Counted from the stretch's first letter, positions 8,460-18,223 are shown. The stretch: 64,000 nt of DNA from Succiniclasticum ruminis DSM 9236 (GCF_900112895.1 NZ_FONL01000009.1:40149-104148); one strand, 5' to 3'. Notes: generated from the letters alone by a model not told the origin. Made by a program: numbers and translations.

Positions 8460-11400
8460 ATGTTACATTTACTCTGTGTGCCTTCAGGCTGCACCGTTAC
8501 AGATGTTTTTTATCAGAAGGCGCTGCAGCAGAAATTTGAAGAAACGGTGCTGGTTGCCTCCTCGGAAGCGCTGGTAGGGAAAACCCGTATGCAGGGCATC
8601 CGGGCAGTAACATTCGACGCCCTGGCCAACGCGGTTGCGGAGCAGTGCAGCGCGCAGTTGCGCGACAGGCTCGTCGTACGGAGAATCAGCCGCAAAGCAC
8701 AGGAACTGATCCTGCAGGATATACTGGACCGGTTGCTGGAGAAAGGCCGGCTTCCGTATTTTGGCAGGCTGGCCGGCAAAAAGGGCTTCGTCCAGTCGGT
8801 GGCCTCTATGATGGAACAAATCGGCAGCTGCGGCGCAACGGCGGAAGAAATCGACACCGCCTTCGCCCACTGGGACGGTCGCTCCCCGGCGTACCGGCAG
8901 AAAGACCGGGAAATCGCAGAGATTTACAGGGAATATCTTGCTTACCTCATTCAGAACAATATCTATGACATGGCGGGACTTTACCGGGTGGCAGCGGAAG
9001 AACTGGCCGCACTGCGGAAAGCCGGCGGCGCCGTAACATGGAAAACCCTTTACTTTACAGGCTTTTACCGGTTTGACGCGTTGCAGCTGACGATCATCCG
9101 CCTGCTCAGCCAGACCTGCGACGTATGGATCGCGCTGCCCTATGAATCCGGTCGGCCGGAACTGTACGGGGCGGTGGAGTTCACCTACGGCGACCTGATG
9201 CAGTATGCCAAACAGGAACGGCTGCCTGCTGTTCCGGTATCCGGCCGGGCTGCTTCACTGCGTCATATCGTACGGAACCTGCGGAACCCGGGGATGAAGC
9301 CGGCTCCTGCGGATCCGGGCATCGAAATCTGGCAGCTGCCCGATGAAAACGAAGAAATGCGGGCGGTGCTGCGGGAGATCAAGCAGCAGCTTCGCGGCCA
9401 AACAATAAAACCTTCCGAAATTGCTGTGGTAGTGCGCCGCATGGAAGAATACAGCGGAATACGGGACTTATGTGATGAATACGGGATCCCGATACAGGCA
9501 GAAGACAGTGCAGCCCTGGCGGCGAGCCCTGTTTTTCGTTTTGTTGCGGCCATATTGGAAACCGCCTCCCTGTACGGAAGGGAAAAAGCCGAAAGCTGGA
9601 TTGGTTTTCTGACCCAGCCCCTGCAAAAAATCGTTCTGGAACTGTCTACGGAAACAGTGATACAGCTTGCCGAAACTAACTATTATACAGATTACAGAAA
9701 ATTCCTGGCAGATGTACTAGAGAAAACAGGCCGCGAAGGACTGCGGCAGCTGTGGCAGGAAATCGAGGCCATCCCGGCGGAAACCACCATACAGGATTAC
9801 TGCGACATCACCGGCCGTCTCCTGTCCCTGACAGAAATACCGGAAAAAGCGGGACGCCTGTACCGGGAAGGGCAGATAACGCTGGCCGGCTTTAAAAACA
9901 TGGTCTGCGCCTGCAGGGAGATCTTTTCCCTTCTGCAGAAAATGCCACAGGATTACCGGTTCTGCCGGTCCGCCAGGCAAACGACAGACTGTGCGGGCTT
10001 TGCTGAAGCGCTGGCGGATGCGGCCGGCAAGATGTCCTTTTCGCTGCAGCCGGAAAACAGGGAAGGCATCGCCTTCCTGTCCGCGGTCAATCTGGAGGAC
10101 GCGGTCTTTAAACAGATATATGTCCTGGGACTCCGGGAAAATGAATTTCCTTTTTATAAAGATGAAAACTGGATTTACGATGACAGGGAACGCACTGACC
10201 TTGCGGTACTGGGAATTACGCTGCCTTCTTCGGCGGATGGATACGGCGAGGACATCCATTTCTTTATGAACGCCTGCGCCGCAGCCACAGAACGGCTGGT
10301 TCTGACCTTTTACGCGGATGAAGAGCATAACGCGTCGCCTTATATCGCGGAGATACTGTCTCTTTTTACCGACCTTAAAGTGCAGGTGAAAACAACGGAA
10401 ACTGCGGCGGCGGACAGCCTGTCCCGGGAGGAACTGGAACTAGCGCTGGCCAGGGATGGACAGACAGAGGCCCTTAAGAAGCTGGAACCGGGACTGGCAG
10501 AGAGTGCCGGCAGTGACCGGAAACGCCTGCAAAAGGCAGCGGGCTGGAACGGCAACCCGGACGACGCAACGCTTTTGCAGCGGATAAGCCGTCAGATTGG
10601 CGACCGCTTCAGCGCATCCAAACTGGAAACCTACCGCAGCTGTCCCTTCCAATTTCTGGTTACCTATGTCTGGCAGCAGAAAGCAGCGGAGGCAGCGGGA
10701 GAAGATATGGATCCCATGCAGCGGGGCAGTCTGCTGCACAGGGTATTGGAAAAATTTATCGGACGGCATCTGGGAGAAAAACTGCTGCAGGCACAGCATG
10801 CGGAACTGCAACAGGAACTGGATGAAATTTTTGATACAGTCTGTCAGGAATACGCGGATAAAGGCTGGCTCTATCCGGGCGATTTCTGGCAGCATGATAA
10901 GGAACAGCAGCGGATTCTGCTGCAGCGGTGGCTGCGCAGCGAAATTGCCTACAGTGAGCAGGGGGAATGGCGCCCGGTCTCCACGGAACAGTCCTTCGGC
11001 AAAAAGGGTAAGGAAGAGTTCACGCTGGATATTAACGGCCGCCGCATTTATCTGAACGGGAAGATCGACCGCATCGACAGGGCCGGGGACGCTTATTTCA
11101 TTACGGACTACAAGAGCGGCGACACGCCGAACAAAAAAGCGTTTGCGGATACGGACCTGCAGCTGCCCCTGTATCTCCTTGCAGCAGCAATGCAAAACGG
11201 AGGCAACGTTGCCGGCGGCGGCTATTACAGCCTGAAAGACGCGGAACGCAAAGAAAGCTTTATGTTTCCGGCAGCGGCGGATACGGTTCCCTGGAAAACC
11301 TTTTCGGAAGCAAAAGACGAAAACGGCACTGCAACAGCCGTTACGGATATGGAAGACCTGCAGGCAACACTGCAGCGCGTACTGGGAGACATGCTGGACC

Positions 11401-11525
11401 ACATGAGGGAAGGCGATTTCAGTCCGACCCCGTCGAAAGACTGCGAGAGAAACTGCCCTGCGGCGGAGATTTGCCGATTTCGTGTACTGACACGGAACCG
11501 GGAAGAGGAGGACCCCAATGGCTGA
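8460..11525 (+). CDS. addB: AddB-type ATP-dependent nuclease subunit (PD-(D/E)XK exonuclease)
   Basis: 1021 residues. The C-terminal nuclease domain holds GSLLHRVLE, the catalytic FITDYKSGD and LQLPLYLLA segments. Four cysteines (YRSCPF and the C-terminal CERNCPAAEIC cluster) match the AddB iron-sulfur staple. The N-terminal helicase-like half starts LCVPSGCTVTDVF and lacks a GxGKT Walker A, as in RexB-like variants. With AddA it resects double-strand breaks to start RecA-dependent repair. The ATG follows AGGTGG, and the gene overlaps addA by 8 bp, so the two are translationally coupled. Confidence 0.9.
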   Translation: MLHLLCVPSGCTVTDVFYQKALQQKFEETVLVASSEALVGKTRMQGIRAVTFDALANAVAEQCSAQLRDRLVVRRISRKAQELILQDILDRLLEKGRLPYFGRLAGKKGFVQSVASMMEQIGSCGATAEEIDTAFAHWDGRSPAYRQKDREIAEIYREYLAYLIQNNIYDMAGLYRVAAEELAALRKAGGAVTWKTLYFTGFYRFDALQLTIIRLLSQTCDVWIALPYESGRPELYGAVEFTYGDLMQYAKQERLPAVPVSGRAASLRHIVRNLRNPGMKPAPADPGIEIWQLPDENEEMRAVLREIKQQLRGQTIKPSEIAVVVRRMEEYSGIRDLCDEYGIPIQAEDSAALAASPVFRFVAAILETASLYGREKAESWIGFLTQPLQKIVLELSTETVIQLAETNYYTDYRKFLADVLEKTGREGLRQLWQEIEAIPAETTIQDYCDITGRLLSLTEIPEKAGRLYREGQITLAGFKNMVCACREIFSLLQKMPQDYRFCRSARQTTDCAGFAEALADAAGKMSFSLQPENREGIAFLSAVNLEDAVFKQIYVLGLRENEFPFYKDENWIYDDRERTDLAVLGITLPSSADGYGEDIHFFMNACAAATERLVLTFYADEEHNASPYIAEILSLFTDLKVQVKTTETAAADSLSREELELALARDGQTEALKKLEPGLAESAGSDRKRLQKAAGWNGNPDDATLLQRISRQIGDRFSASKLETYRSCPFQFLVTYVWQQKAAEAAGEDMDPMQRGSLLHRVLEKFIGRHLGEKLLQAQHAELQQELDEIFDTVCQEYADKGWLYPGDFWQHDKEQQRILLQRWLRSEIAYSEQGEWRPVSTEQSFGKKGKEEFTLDINGRRIYLNGKIDRIDRAGDAYFITDYKSGDTPNKKAFADTDLQLPLYLLAAAMQNGGNVAGGGYYSLKDAERKESFMFPAAADTVPWKTFSEAKDENGTATAVTDMEDLQATLQRVLGDMLDHMREGDFSPTPSKDCERNCPAAEICRFRVLTRNREEEDPNG

Positions 11526-14500
11526 GTTTTCATTAACACCGTCTCAGGACAGGGCGATTCACTGCATCGATACCAATGTGGCGGTGTCGGCAGGCGCCGG
11601 CAGCGGTAAAACAAGGGTGCTGGTGCAGCGCTTTCTCTACATCCTCGGTCTGGGGCTCCGGCCGCCGGCAGACACGGTGCTGCCCCGGGAGATCCTGGCC
11701 GTAACCTTTACCCGGAAGGCTGCCGCTGAAATGCGCGACAGGATACGTGACGAAATAGAAATAATCTGCAAAGATTGTCAGGAGGAGACGCAACGGATCT
11801 ACTGGAAGCGACAGCTGAAAGACCTGACCCATGCCCAGATTGGCACGATACACGGCCTGTGCAGCAGTCTCCTGCGGGCCAACCCGGTGGAAAGCGACCT
11901 GGATCCTGCATTTACGGTGCTGGAAGAACGGGATCATAACGATTTTCTGGTAACGGAAGTCAGAAACCATCTTCGTCGTCTGCTGCATGAACAGAATCAG
12001 GCGGCGGCGCTTCTCTGTGACGAATACGGAAGCCGCAGCCTGCAGGAACAGACCCTCAGTCTTTTGCAGAAAGGATTCTTCTTTGCCAGAGGCGGACTGA
12101 CTGCAAAATACGACGAGGAACTGGCAAAGATAGTGCAGGAAGCCGGCCGTCTCCGTCATGTTGTAACTCCGGAGTTTCTGACAGCATGTACACCGGGTAA
12201 CCGGAAAATACTGGAAAATAATGTAGATAATCTGCAGCATGCATTAGAGAATCTTACAAAACAGGAAAACCTGGATTTTCTGCAGTCGTTATGCCAGGGA
12301 CTAAGCAAAAGAGGCACGAATAAAGAGGAAATTGCCGCCTTAAAAACCGCTCTGGAACGTATCATCGCGTATCCTCTCTGCGTAAGATCCCGGTCACTGG
12401 CGCCGTCCTGGGAAGAATATCTCCTGGAGATGCGGGGATATCTGGACAAGAAACTCCGGGAAGCCGGCCTGCTTTCGTTTGACGATCTGGAAGAGAAGGC
12501 CCTGGAACTTCTTGAACACCATCCTGATGTGCTGGCGAAGTGCAGAAGGCAGTTCCGGTACATCATGGTGGATGAATTCCAGGATACCAATGAGCGGCAG
12601 CGCCAGCTGGTTTACCTTTTGTGTGGCGGGAACAAAGATGAGCTGAAAGACCGCCGCCTCTTTGTAGTGGGGGACGCCAAACAGTCCATCTATCGGTTTC
12701 GCGGAGCCGACGTGGGCGTCTTTGCCAGAGTGCGCAACGAAATCGTGAAGAATGGCGGGGAACTGATCCGCCTAAACGATAATTTCCGCACCGTGGAGCC
12801 GGTCCTTCAACTTTGCAACGACCTGTTCCCCGGCCTCATGGGCATCGATGAAGAAAAGGACGTATATTACGAGGCGTTAAAAGCTGTCCGTCACAGTGAC
12901 TGCATACCGGAACTGTTTGTGCAGCATTATAAAGAGGACAATTCTGCGCCGAAAGCCGGCTTGGCGGAAGCCCGGCAGTCGGAAACCGCCTGGCTGGCAA
13001 ACCGGCTGGCCGAACTGCACCGGGACGGGATCGCCTACGCCGACATGGCCGTCCTGTTACAGAACATGACCCATATTGCCGCTGTTACCGAAGCGCTGCA
13101 GAAACGGGCGGTTCCCTATGCCGTGACAGACGGCAGGGGCTTCTTTGAAAGGACGGAGATCCGGGATCTGCTGAACCTGTTCCGTTTTGCCGTCAACCCC
13201 CATGACGACCTGAACCTGTCCGCTGTGCTCCGGTCTGTTTACATGGGCATTAGCGATACGCTGCTGACCCGTTTGCACATCGCTCTGGCGGAACTTAATA
13301 TAGATAAGGCCGCGAAAAACGTGGCGGCCGTATCTCTGTGGGATTTCCTGCTACAGGAACAAGGCAGGAACGGGGAAGATACAACGCTGGCCAGAGCGGT
13401 GGCGCTGCTGCGCCCCCTGCCTGCGTCTGCCGCTGTCATGAACCTGCCCGGTTTCTGCCGGGAGATTCGCGGGTTGCTGCATCCGGAAGCGATACTGGCC
13501 TTACAGGATAACGGGGAAGAGCAGCTGGCGAACCTGCGCAAGTTTTACCGGATGGCACACGATTTTGCGGCGCAGAAACAGGGTACCGTGCAGGATTTTG
13601 CCGCGCGGCTTCAGCAACTGGCGGAAGCAAAGGACCGGGAGGCAGCCGCTACGGTAGTGTCAGAGGGCGCAATCCAGCTGATGACCGTACATAAATCCAA
13701 AGGCCTGGAGTTCCCGGTGGTGGCCGTGCCGTTTCTGGACATTTCATCCCGGGCAGATAAGTCGCGTGCGGTCTGGCATCCGGCTCTGGGACTGGGCATT
13801 TCCGTGCGGAATCCGGAAGGATCCGTCACAGCGGGACCCCTGCTGAACAAGATTAAAGACGCGAACGCAGAGAATAATCTGGAAGAGAAAAAACGTCTGC
13901 TGTACGTGGCCATGACCCGGGCCAAAGACCGGCTGATCCTGACGGGAAGTCTTAAAGAAATCAAGAAGGAGAAATCAGACGCAAAGAACTGGCTGAACTG
14001 GCTGAACCTGGGCCTGCCGAAAGATTATACCGGACTGAATCGCACTGATAATAAGGTGAGTGCCACGGTTTCTGTGGAACAACAGGCGGCATCTGCCCCG
14101 CCGGAACGCATTTCGGACGGGGAGCTGTCAGGACTGTTGGAAAAGGCGGCAGCCCTGGACTCATTCGGCGGCAAAACCATGACAGAGTTTTCCGCTACTT
14201 CCCTGAGAGAATACGATCTCTGTCCCCGCCGTTACTATTACGGAGTCATCGAAAATATACCGCCTTCGGAAGAGCAGGTTCCGGACGCTTTGCCGGAACG
14301 AATAACCGATGAAAGACTTGCGGGGGAAAAACAGACTCCGGCAGAACTGCCGTCAACAAACCGCCAACAGGCGGGGAAAGTGTTACCGGCGGATGTGCTG
14401 GGAACCCTGGTCCACAAAGTATTGGAAAAATACGCAAGATGGCGAATGCAAAATCAGTACGCTGACGACGGACAGGTATGGCATGATCTGTACGAAAACG

Positions 14501-15123
14501 CAGTCCGGGAAATCGCCGGCGGCCGTTTTGATCTGGCAGCGGAGGCAGAAGCCATGCTGGAGGCTTATCTGCATTCCGGGTTATATCAGTCCTTTGCCCG
14601 GCAGCAGCGGTTTGCGGAATACAGATTCCGGCTGCCCCTGCTGCAGGATGACAGGTATACCTATACGGTCACCGGGATTATCGACGCCGTAGCGGAGCGG
14701 GAAAACGGAAACCTGGAAATCATCGATTACAAGTCGGGGAAACCGCCTCAGAAAACTGCTGAGGGAGAGATTGTCTCCCGGGGATACGCCTGGCAGCTGG
14801 CGCTGTACAAAATGGCGCTGGAACACACGCTGCGGATCAGGGAGAAGGCAGACTCCGTAACCGGTGAGGAATCTTCGTCCGAAATCATTCACAAACCTTC
14901 TTCTAACGTTACGAAAGCCTCGCTGCATCTTAACGTTACGAAAGCCTCGCTGCACTATTTGCGGGACCGGAGCGAATGGACGCTGCCCGGTAAAGACTAC
15001 CGGCAGGAGATTCTGAAGGTCTGCAGGGATATCGCGGAGAAGAAAACGGAAAAAGATTTCGCCATTAAGACGGAGAACTGTTTCCTGTGCCCCTTTGCCT
15101 ACATGTGTAAAAAGGACGTCTGA
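11518..15123 (+). CDS. addA: ATP-dependent helicase/nuclease subunit AddA (UvrD-like)
   Basis: 1201 residues. The UvrD/Rep-type motor is complete: Walker A SAGAGSGKT (24-32), VTFTRKAAAEMRDR motif Ia, DEFQDT (352-357), GDAKQSIYRFRGAD, TVHKSKGLEFP and VAMTRAKDRL. The C-terminal nuclease motif IIDYKSGK (Asp1070, Lys1072) and a Cys-rich end (CFLCPFAYMC) follow. AddA is the 3'-5' motor and one of the two nucleases of AddAB. The start has GAGGAGG upstream inside the end of addB. A 27-bp in-frame tandem duplication lies near residues 1130-1147, just before the final domain. Confidence 0.96.
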   Translation: MAEFSLTPSQDRAIHCIDTNVAVSAGAGSGKTRVLVQRFLYILGLGLRPPADTVLPREILAVTFTRKAAAEMRDRIRDEIEIICKDCQEETQRIYWKRQLKDLTHAQIGTIHGLCSSLLRANPVESDLDPAFTVLEERDHNDFLVTEVRNHLRRLLHEQNQAAALLCDEYGSRSLQEQTLSLLQKGFFFARGGLTAKYDEELAKIVQEAGRLRHVVTPEFLTACTPGNRKILENNVDNLQHALENLTKQENLDFLQSLCQGLSKRGTNKEEIAALKTALERIIAYPLCVRSRSLAPSWEEYLLEMRGYLDKKLREAGLLSFDDLEEKALELLEHHPDVLAKCRRQFRYIMVDEFQDTNERQRQLVYLLCGGNKDELKDRRLFVVGDAKQSIYRFRGADVGVFARVRNEIVKNGGELIRLNDNFRTVEPVLQLCNDLFPGLMGIDEEKDVYYEALKAVRHSDCIPELFVQHYKEDNSAPKAGLAEARQSETAWLANRLAELHRDGIAYADMAVLLQNMTHIAAVTEALQKRAVPYAVTDGRGFFERTEIRDLLNLFRFAVNPHDDLNLSAVLRSVYMGISDTLLTRLHIALAELNIDKAAKNVAAVSLWDFLLQEQGRNGEDTTLARAVALLRPLPASAAVMNLPGFCREIRGLLHPEAILALQDNGEEQLANLRKFYRMAHDFAAQKQGTVQDFAARLQQLAEAKDREAAATVVSEGAIQLMTVHKSKGLEFPVVAVPFLDISSRADKSRAVWHPALGLGISVRNPEGSVTAGPLLNKIKDANAENNLEEKKRLLYVAMTRAKDRLILTGSLKEIKKEKSDAKNWLNWLNLGLPKDYTGLNRTDNKVSATVSVEQQAASAPPERISDGELSGLLEKAAALDSFGGKTMTEFSATSLREYDLCPRRYYYGVIENIPPSEEQVPDALPERITDERLAGEKQTPAELPSTNRQQAGKVLPADVLGTLVHKVLEKYARWRMQNQYADDGQVWHDLYENAVREIAGGRFDLAAEAEAMLEAYLHSGLYQSFARQQRFAEYRFRLPLLQDDRYTYTVTGIIDAVAERENGNLEIIDYKSGKPPQKTAEGEIVSRGYAWQLALYKMALEHTLRIREKADSVTGEESSSEIIHKPSSNVTKASLHLNVTKASLHYLRDRSEWTLPGKDYRQEILKVCRDIAEKKTEKDFAIKTENCFLCPFAYMCKKDV
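14904..14957 (+). repeat. 27-bp in-frame tandem duplication inside addA
   Basis: The 24-nt block 14904-14927 recurs unchanged at 14931-14954, giving a 27-nt period. It encodes NVTKASLHL followed by NVTKASLHY. Confidence 0.95.
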
Positions 15124-15231
15124 ACCGTTTACGAACAAGTTTAGCTGAAAACGGACCTGGCGGACACTGATAAGGGAACCGTTTTTATACAGTTTGGAAA
15201 TTTTTTGTTAAAACTTTAAGAAAAACGCCTT

Positions 15232-15373
15232 ATACCATATAAAATGTGGTACAATATATATGTGTAAGACTATATATATGGTTGGATACCATATCAAAGG
15301 CAAAAACAAAGCGGACACAACTCGTGCAATCACGATAAGTGAAAGCACGAAAATACAAATACGATAAGTGAAA
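15232..15373 (+). promoter_or_regulatory. ireB upstream region: extended -10 and repeated motifs
   Basis: TG-G-TACAAT (15247-15255) is a likely extended -10. ACCATAT occurs at 15234-15240 and 15288-15294, and its complement ATATGGT at 15276-15282 forms a small hairpin with the second copy. Further down, the 13-mer ACGATAAGTGAAA occurs at 15332-15344 and 15361-15373. The repeats could be operator sites; no regulator is identified. The rest of the 267-bp gap after addA is AT-rich with nothing else visible. Confidence 0.4.
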
Positions 15374-15390
15374 AGACAGGAGTGATCAAT

Positions 15391-15648
15391 ATGGCTAACG
15401 TATCTCAGGAAACCATGATGTTTAAGAGAAACCGTGAAAAGGCACCGGTTGAACAGACAATCCGTGAAGTCTGCGTGGCGCTGGAAGAAAAAGGCTACAA
15501 CCCGAAAGACCAGCTGGTAGGCTATCTGCTGTCCGGCGATCCCACGTACATTACAAGCCATAAAGATGCCCGCAACAAGCTGCGCCAGTATGAAAGATAT
15601 GAACTGGTAGAAGCCTTGCTGGAAAGTTATCTGGCTTCCATTCGATAA
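15391..15648 (+). CDS. ireB: IreB family regulatory phosphoprotein (UPF0297/YrzL)
   Basis: 85 residues from ATG 15391. AGGAG at 15378-15382 fits this ATG rather than the upstream in-frame start at 15382. The sequence has the family core VCVALEEKGYNPKDQLVGYLLSGDPTYIT and DARNKLRQYERYELVEALLESYL. In Enterococcus, IreB is phosphorylated by the PASTA kinase IreK and affects cephalosporin tolerance. It is followed by ruvX, as in most Firmicutes, where the order is yrzL-ruvX-yrzB. Confidence 0.93.
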   Translation: MANVSQETMMFKRNREKAPVEQTIREVCVALEEKGYNPKDQLVGYLLSGDPTYITSHKDARNKLRQYERYELVEALLESYLASIR

Positions 15649-15663
15649 CAGGCCGGTGAATAG

Positions 15664-16101
15664 ATGAGAAGTATGTCTCTGGATCTGGGCAGCCGTACCA
15701 TCGGCGTGGCAGTCAGCGACCTGACCGGCCTGATTGCCAACGGGGTGGAAACCATACGCAGGACATCTCCGGAACGGGATTTTTCCAGGATCGGTGAGCT
15801 TATCGCCGAATGGGAAGTCGGGGAAATCGTGCTGGGCTACCCGAAAAACATGAACGGGACTATCGGCGAACGGGCGAAGCTCTCTGAAGCCTTTGCGGAA
15901 GAGCTGCGCAGCCACTTTGCCGGTGTTGCTGTTGTATTATGGGATGAACGGCTTTCTACGGTAGCGGCGGAACGCGTACTCATCGATGCGGACCTGCAGC
16001 GGAAAAAACGGCGCAAAGTCATCGATATGATGGCCGCGGTGGTCATCCTCCAGAACTATCTGGACGGCAAAAACCTGCGCAGCCAAAAGTTCTCTCAATA
16101 A
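15664..16101 (+). CDS. ruvX: Holliday junction resolvase-like RuvX/YqgF (pre-16S rRNA nuclease)
   Basis: 145 residues. RNase H-like fold with [16 protein letters not shown] (catalytic Asp7), a [14 protein letters not shown] segment, WDERLST and the C-terminal [14 protein letters not shown]. The family matures the 16S rRNA 5' end and was earlier proposed as a Holliday junction resolvase. It lies 15 bp after ireB. ATG 15664 is preferred, though an ATG at 15673 is possible; the ribosome site is weak for both. Confidence 0.93.
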   Translation: MRSMSLDLGSRTIGVAVSDLTGLIANGVETIRRTSPERDFSRIGELIAEWEVGEIVLGYPKNMNGTIGERAKLSEAFAEELRSHFAGVAVVLWDERLSTVAAERVLIDADLQRKKRRKVIDMMAAVVILQNYLDGKNLRSQKFSQ

Positions 16102-16117
16102 AACAAGGTGAAGAAAC

Positions 16118-17737
16118 GTGGAAAGAATTTCTTCAAAGAAAAGAATTATCATGATGGGGGCTCTGGCAGTACTAATTGCCATTGCCCTTGTTATTAAATC
16201 AGGCGGCGGTGCGGCTTCACGCATGGCCGAGCAGATGTTGGCCCGGCAGAACGTAGTAGCGGGTACGCTGACCTATGAAAAAATCAATGCCGGTTTTGCC
16301 GGCGATGTGGAAATCCGGAACCTTGTTTGGAAAGCGCCTAACGGTGACGTGAAGATGGAGATGCCATTGGCCACGGCTTCCGTTAATTTTTTTGATGCGC
16401 TGCGCAAGGGCGCCGGCGTTGGCGCCGTGACCAACATCGTCTTTAACAGGCCGAAGTTTTACGGGGTCTATGAAGAAGGCCAGGGGCTGGATCTGTTAAA
16501 CCTGCTGAAGCTTGCGGGCCAGGAAAATGCACAGGAAGTGGGGAAAAAACCGGAACAACCGGATAACCCCACCGGTTTCCGGGGCCTGATCGAAGTAAAA
16601 GACGGCGAGCTGGATCTGGTATCCAACGGTAAGAAAGTCCGCCTGGACAAGATCAATTCCCAGATGGCCTTTAAACAGTATCCGCTGCTGCGGGCCAGTG
16701 CCACGGGCAACAAAGAAAAATGCGACCTGGTCCTGAACATGGATTATGAAAACGGTTCCGCCCGGGTGACCGGGGAAGCTAAAAACGCGCCGGTACCGGA
16801 TGTGCTGGCCATGTATCCGGACATGAAACATATCAAGGTCACTGACGGTGTCGTTCCTACGGTAAAAATCGCGGCTTCCAAAGACCGGGGCGGGTGGCAT
16901 ATCCGTCTTGACGGGAAACCCCGCAACATGGCCGGCGAGTTCTTCGGTCTGCCTTTTACCGATGGGGAAGGAACCTTTACCGCCGACAGGGACATGGCTG
17001 AACTGCAGACGGTCCAGGCTAATGTAAAAGGCATGCCTGTGACCCTGCAGGGCACCATCAAAAGCGGCAGGGGAACGCCGCTTCCCCCTGTGTTCGACCT
17101 TTCTTTCTCGGCAAACAATTTCAAAACACAAGCGTTAAGCAAAGGATTGTACCTGGACGATGCAAGCGTCGTATTCTCCGGTAAGGTGACCGGCACCGCC
17201 GTGGAACCGAAAATTGAAGGAACCTTCAGCTGCAATTATCTGTACGCGGCTCCGCTGCAAATGAACAGTCTCCACGGGAATTATGTCTGGAATGCCGGCA
17301 AACTGGTGCTGCATAAAGCCGAGGCCATGAGCGCCGGGGCAAAAGTTACCCTGGATGGTTTTCTAATTCCTGCAGCAGGGGACTATCAGTTCTCTCTGGT
17401 GGGAAACAATCTGGACGCGGCCCAGATGACAGATAACCGGATCACCGGGGTGTTGCGGATGAAGGCCAGGGTTGCCGGCACCGACAGGGCGGATTCCGCT
17501 GCAGGCAACGGAGCGTTCGCGTTGGAAAACGGACGGTATTACCACACGGAAGGCAACTTGCGGAGCGAAGAAGTGCGTTACATGGAAGGCAATATCGTCA
17601 TCCTGAACGGGCAGTTTGGCACAAAAGACGCGGTGATGAAACTGGGGCGCAACAAATACAGCATTGCGGTGGCCGCGGGAGATAAAGACGCAGCGGAGAT
17701 CCGGATTGGGAAAAAACTGTCTTCTTCTTTGTTTTAA
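16118..17737 (+). CDS. AsmA-like envelope protein, second paralogue
   Basis: 539 residues from a GTG start with AAGGTG 7 nt upstream. One N-terminal membrane segment (about 9-27) is followed by a long beta-rich periplasmic region. It resembles the product at 6783-8363: GTLTYEKINAGFAGDVEIRN, NLVWKAPNGDVKMEMP and later GTFSCNYLYAAPLQMNSLHG-type repeats. There is no Lys-rich insert here. A role in lipid trafficking or outer-membrane assembly is inferred from the AsmA/TamB class. It interrupts the usual ireB-ruvX-yrzB order, which suggests insertion into a housekeeping operon in a diderm lineage. Confidence 0.62.
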   Translation: MERISSKKRIIMMGALAVLIAIALVIKSGGGAASRMAEQMLARQNVVAGTLTYEKINAGFAGDVEIRNLVWKAPNGDVKMEMPLATASVNFFDALRKGAGVGAVTNIVFNRPKFYGVYEEGQGLDLLNLLKLAGQENAQEVGKKPEQPDNPTGFRGLIEVKDGELDLVSNGKKVRLDKINSQMAFKQYPLLRASATGNKEKCDLVLNMDYENGSARVTGEAKNAPVPDVLAMYPDMKHIKVTDGVVPTVKIAASKDRGGWHIRLDGKPRNMAGEFFGLPFTDGEGTFTADRDMAELQTVQANVKGMPVTLQGTIKSGRGTPLPPVFDLSFSANNFKTQALSKGLYLDDASVVFSGKVTGTAVEPKIEGTFSCNYLYAAPLQMNSLHGNYVWNAGKLVLHKAEAMSAGAKVTLDGFLIPAAGDYQFSLVGNNLDAAQMTDNRITGVLRMKARVAGTDRADSAAGNGAFALENGRYYHTEGNLRSEEVRYMEGNIVILNGQFGTKDAVMKLGRNKYSIAVAAGDKDAAEIRIGKKLSSSLF

Positions 17738-17810
17738 GGCGGGTTAATTCCGCATGAATCATAAATCCATAATTTAGTATTAAGAAGTGTGAAAGATAAG
17801 GAGTACGATC

Positions 17811-18200
17811 ATGACAGAAAAAGATGTAGCGGAAGTAATGGAAGAAGAAACCATTGAAACCTACGAATTTACGGATGATGACGGGCAGGATCATTGCTTT
17901 GTGGTAGAAAGCAAGTTCAAAGTCGGCAAGGACGACTTTGTCGCCCTGCTGGAAGTGGATCCGGCCATTTTCTCCGAAGAGGAAGAAGAGTGCGGCTGCG
18001 GTCATGACCATGCCCATGCACACGTCCATGACGAAGAGTGCGGCTGCGGACACGACCATGAAGAAGAGGACGAGGACGAAGAACCCAACATCATCCTGGC
18101 GAAAATCGTGACAGATGCAAACGGGGATGTGGATATCCAGGTTCCCACCGATGAAGAGTTTGAAAAAGCAAGGATTGCCTACGAAGCTTTAGACGCCTGA
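17811..18200 (+). CDS. DUF1292 (YrzB-like) protein with duplicated His/Cys-rich insert
   Basis: 129 residues. The N- and C-terminal parts (ETYEFTDDDGQDHCFVV, then DFVALLEV, then IILAKIVTDANGDVDIQVPT) match DUF1292, usually encoded after ireB and ruvX. Between them, residues about 56-90 hold EECGCGHDH twice, separated by AHAHVHD, and flanked by acidic runs. This looks like a metal-binding insert (zinc, nickel or copper). The function of DUF1292 is unknown. AAGGAG lies about 10 nt before the ATG. Confidence 0.8.
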   Translation: MTEKDVAEVMEEETIETYEFTDDDGQDHCFVVESKFKVGKDDFVALLEVDPAIFSEEEEECGCGHDHAHAHVHDEECGCGHDHEEEDEDEEPNIILAKIVTDANGDVDIQVPTDEEFEKARIAYEALDA

Positions 18201-18223
18201 TTTAGTGTTGACGCCATATGTTG

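Noticed and set aside
15148..15190. Terminator after addA
   Set aside because: Only a 7-bp AAAACGG/CCGTTTT pairing with a short T-run and a long loop; too weak to call.
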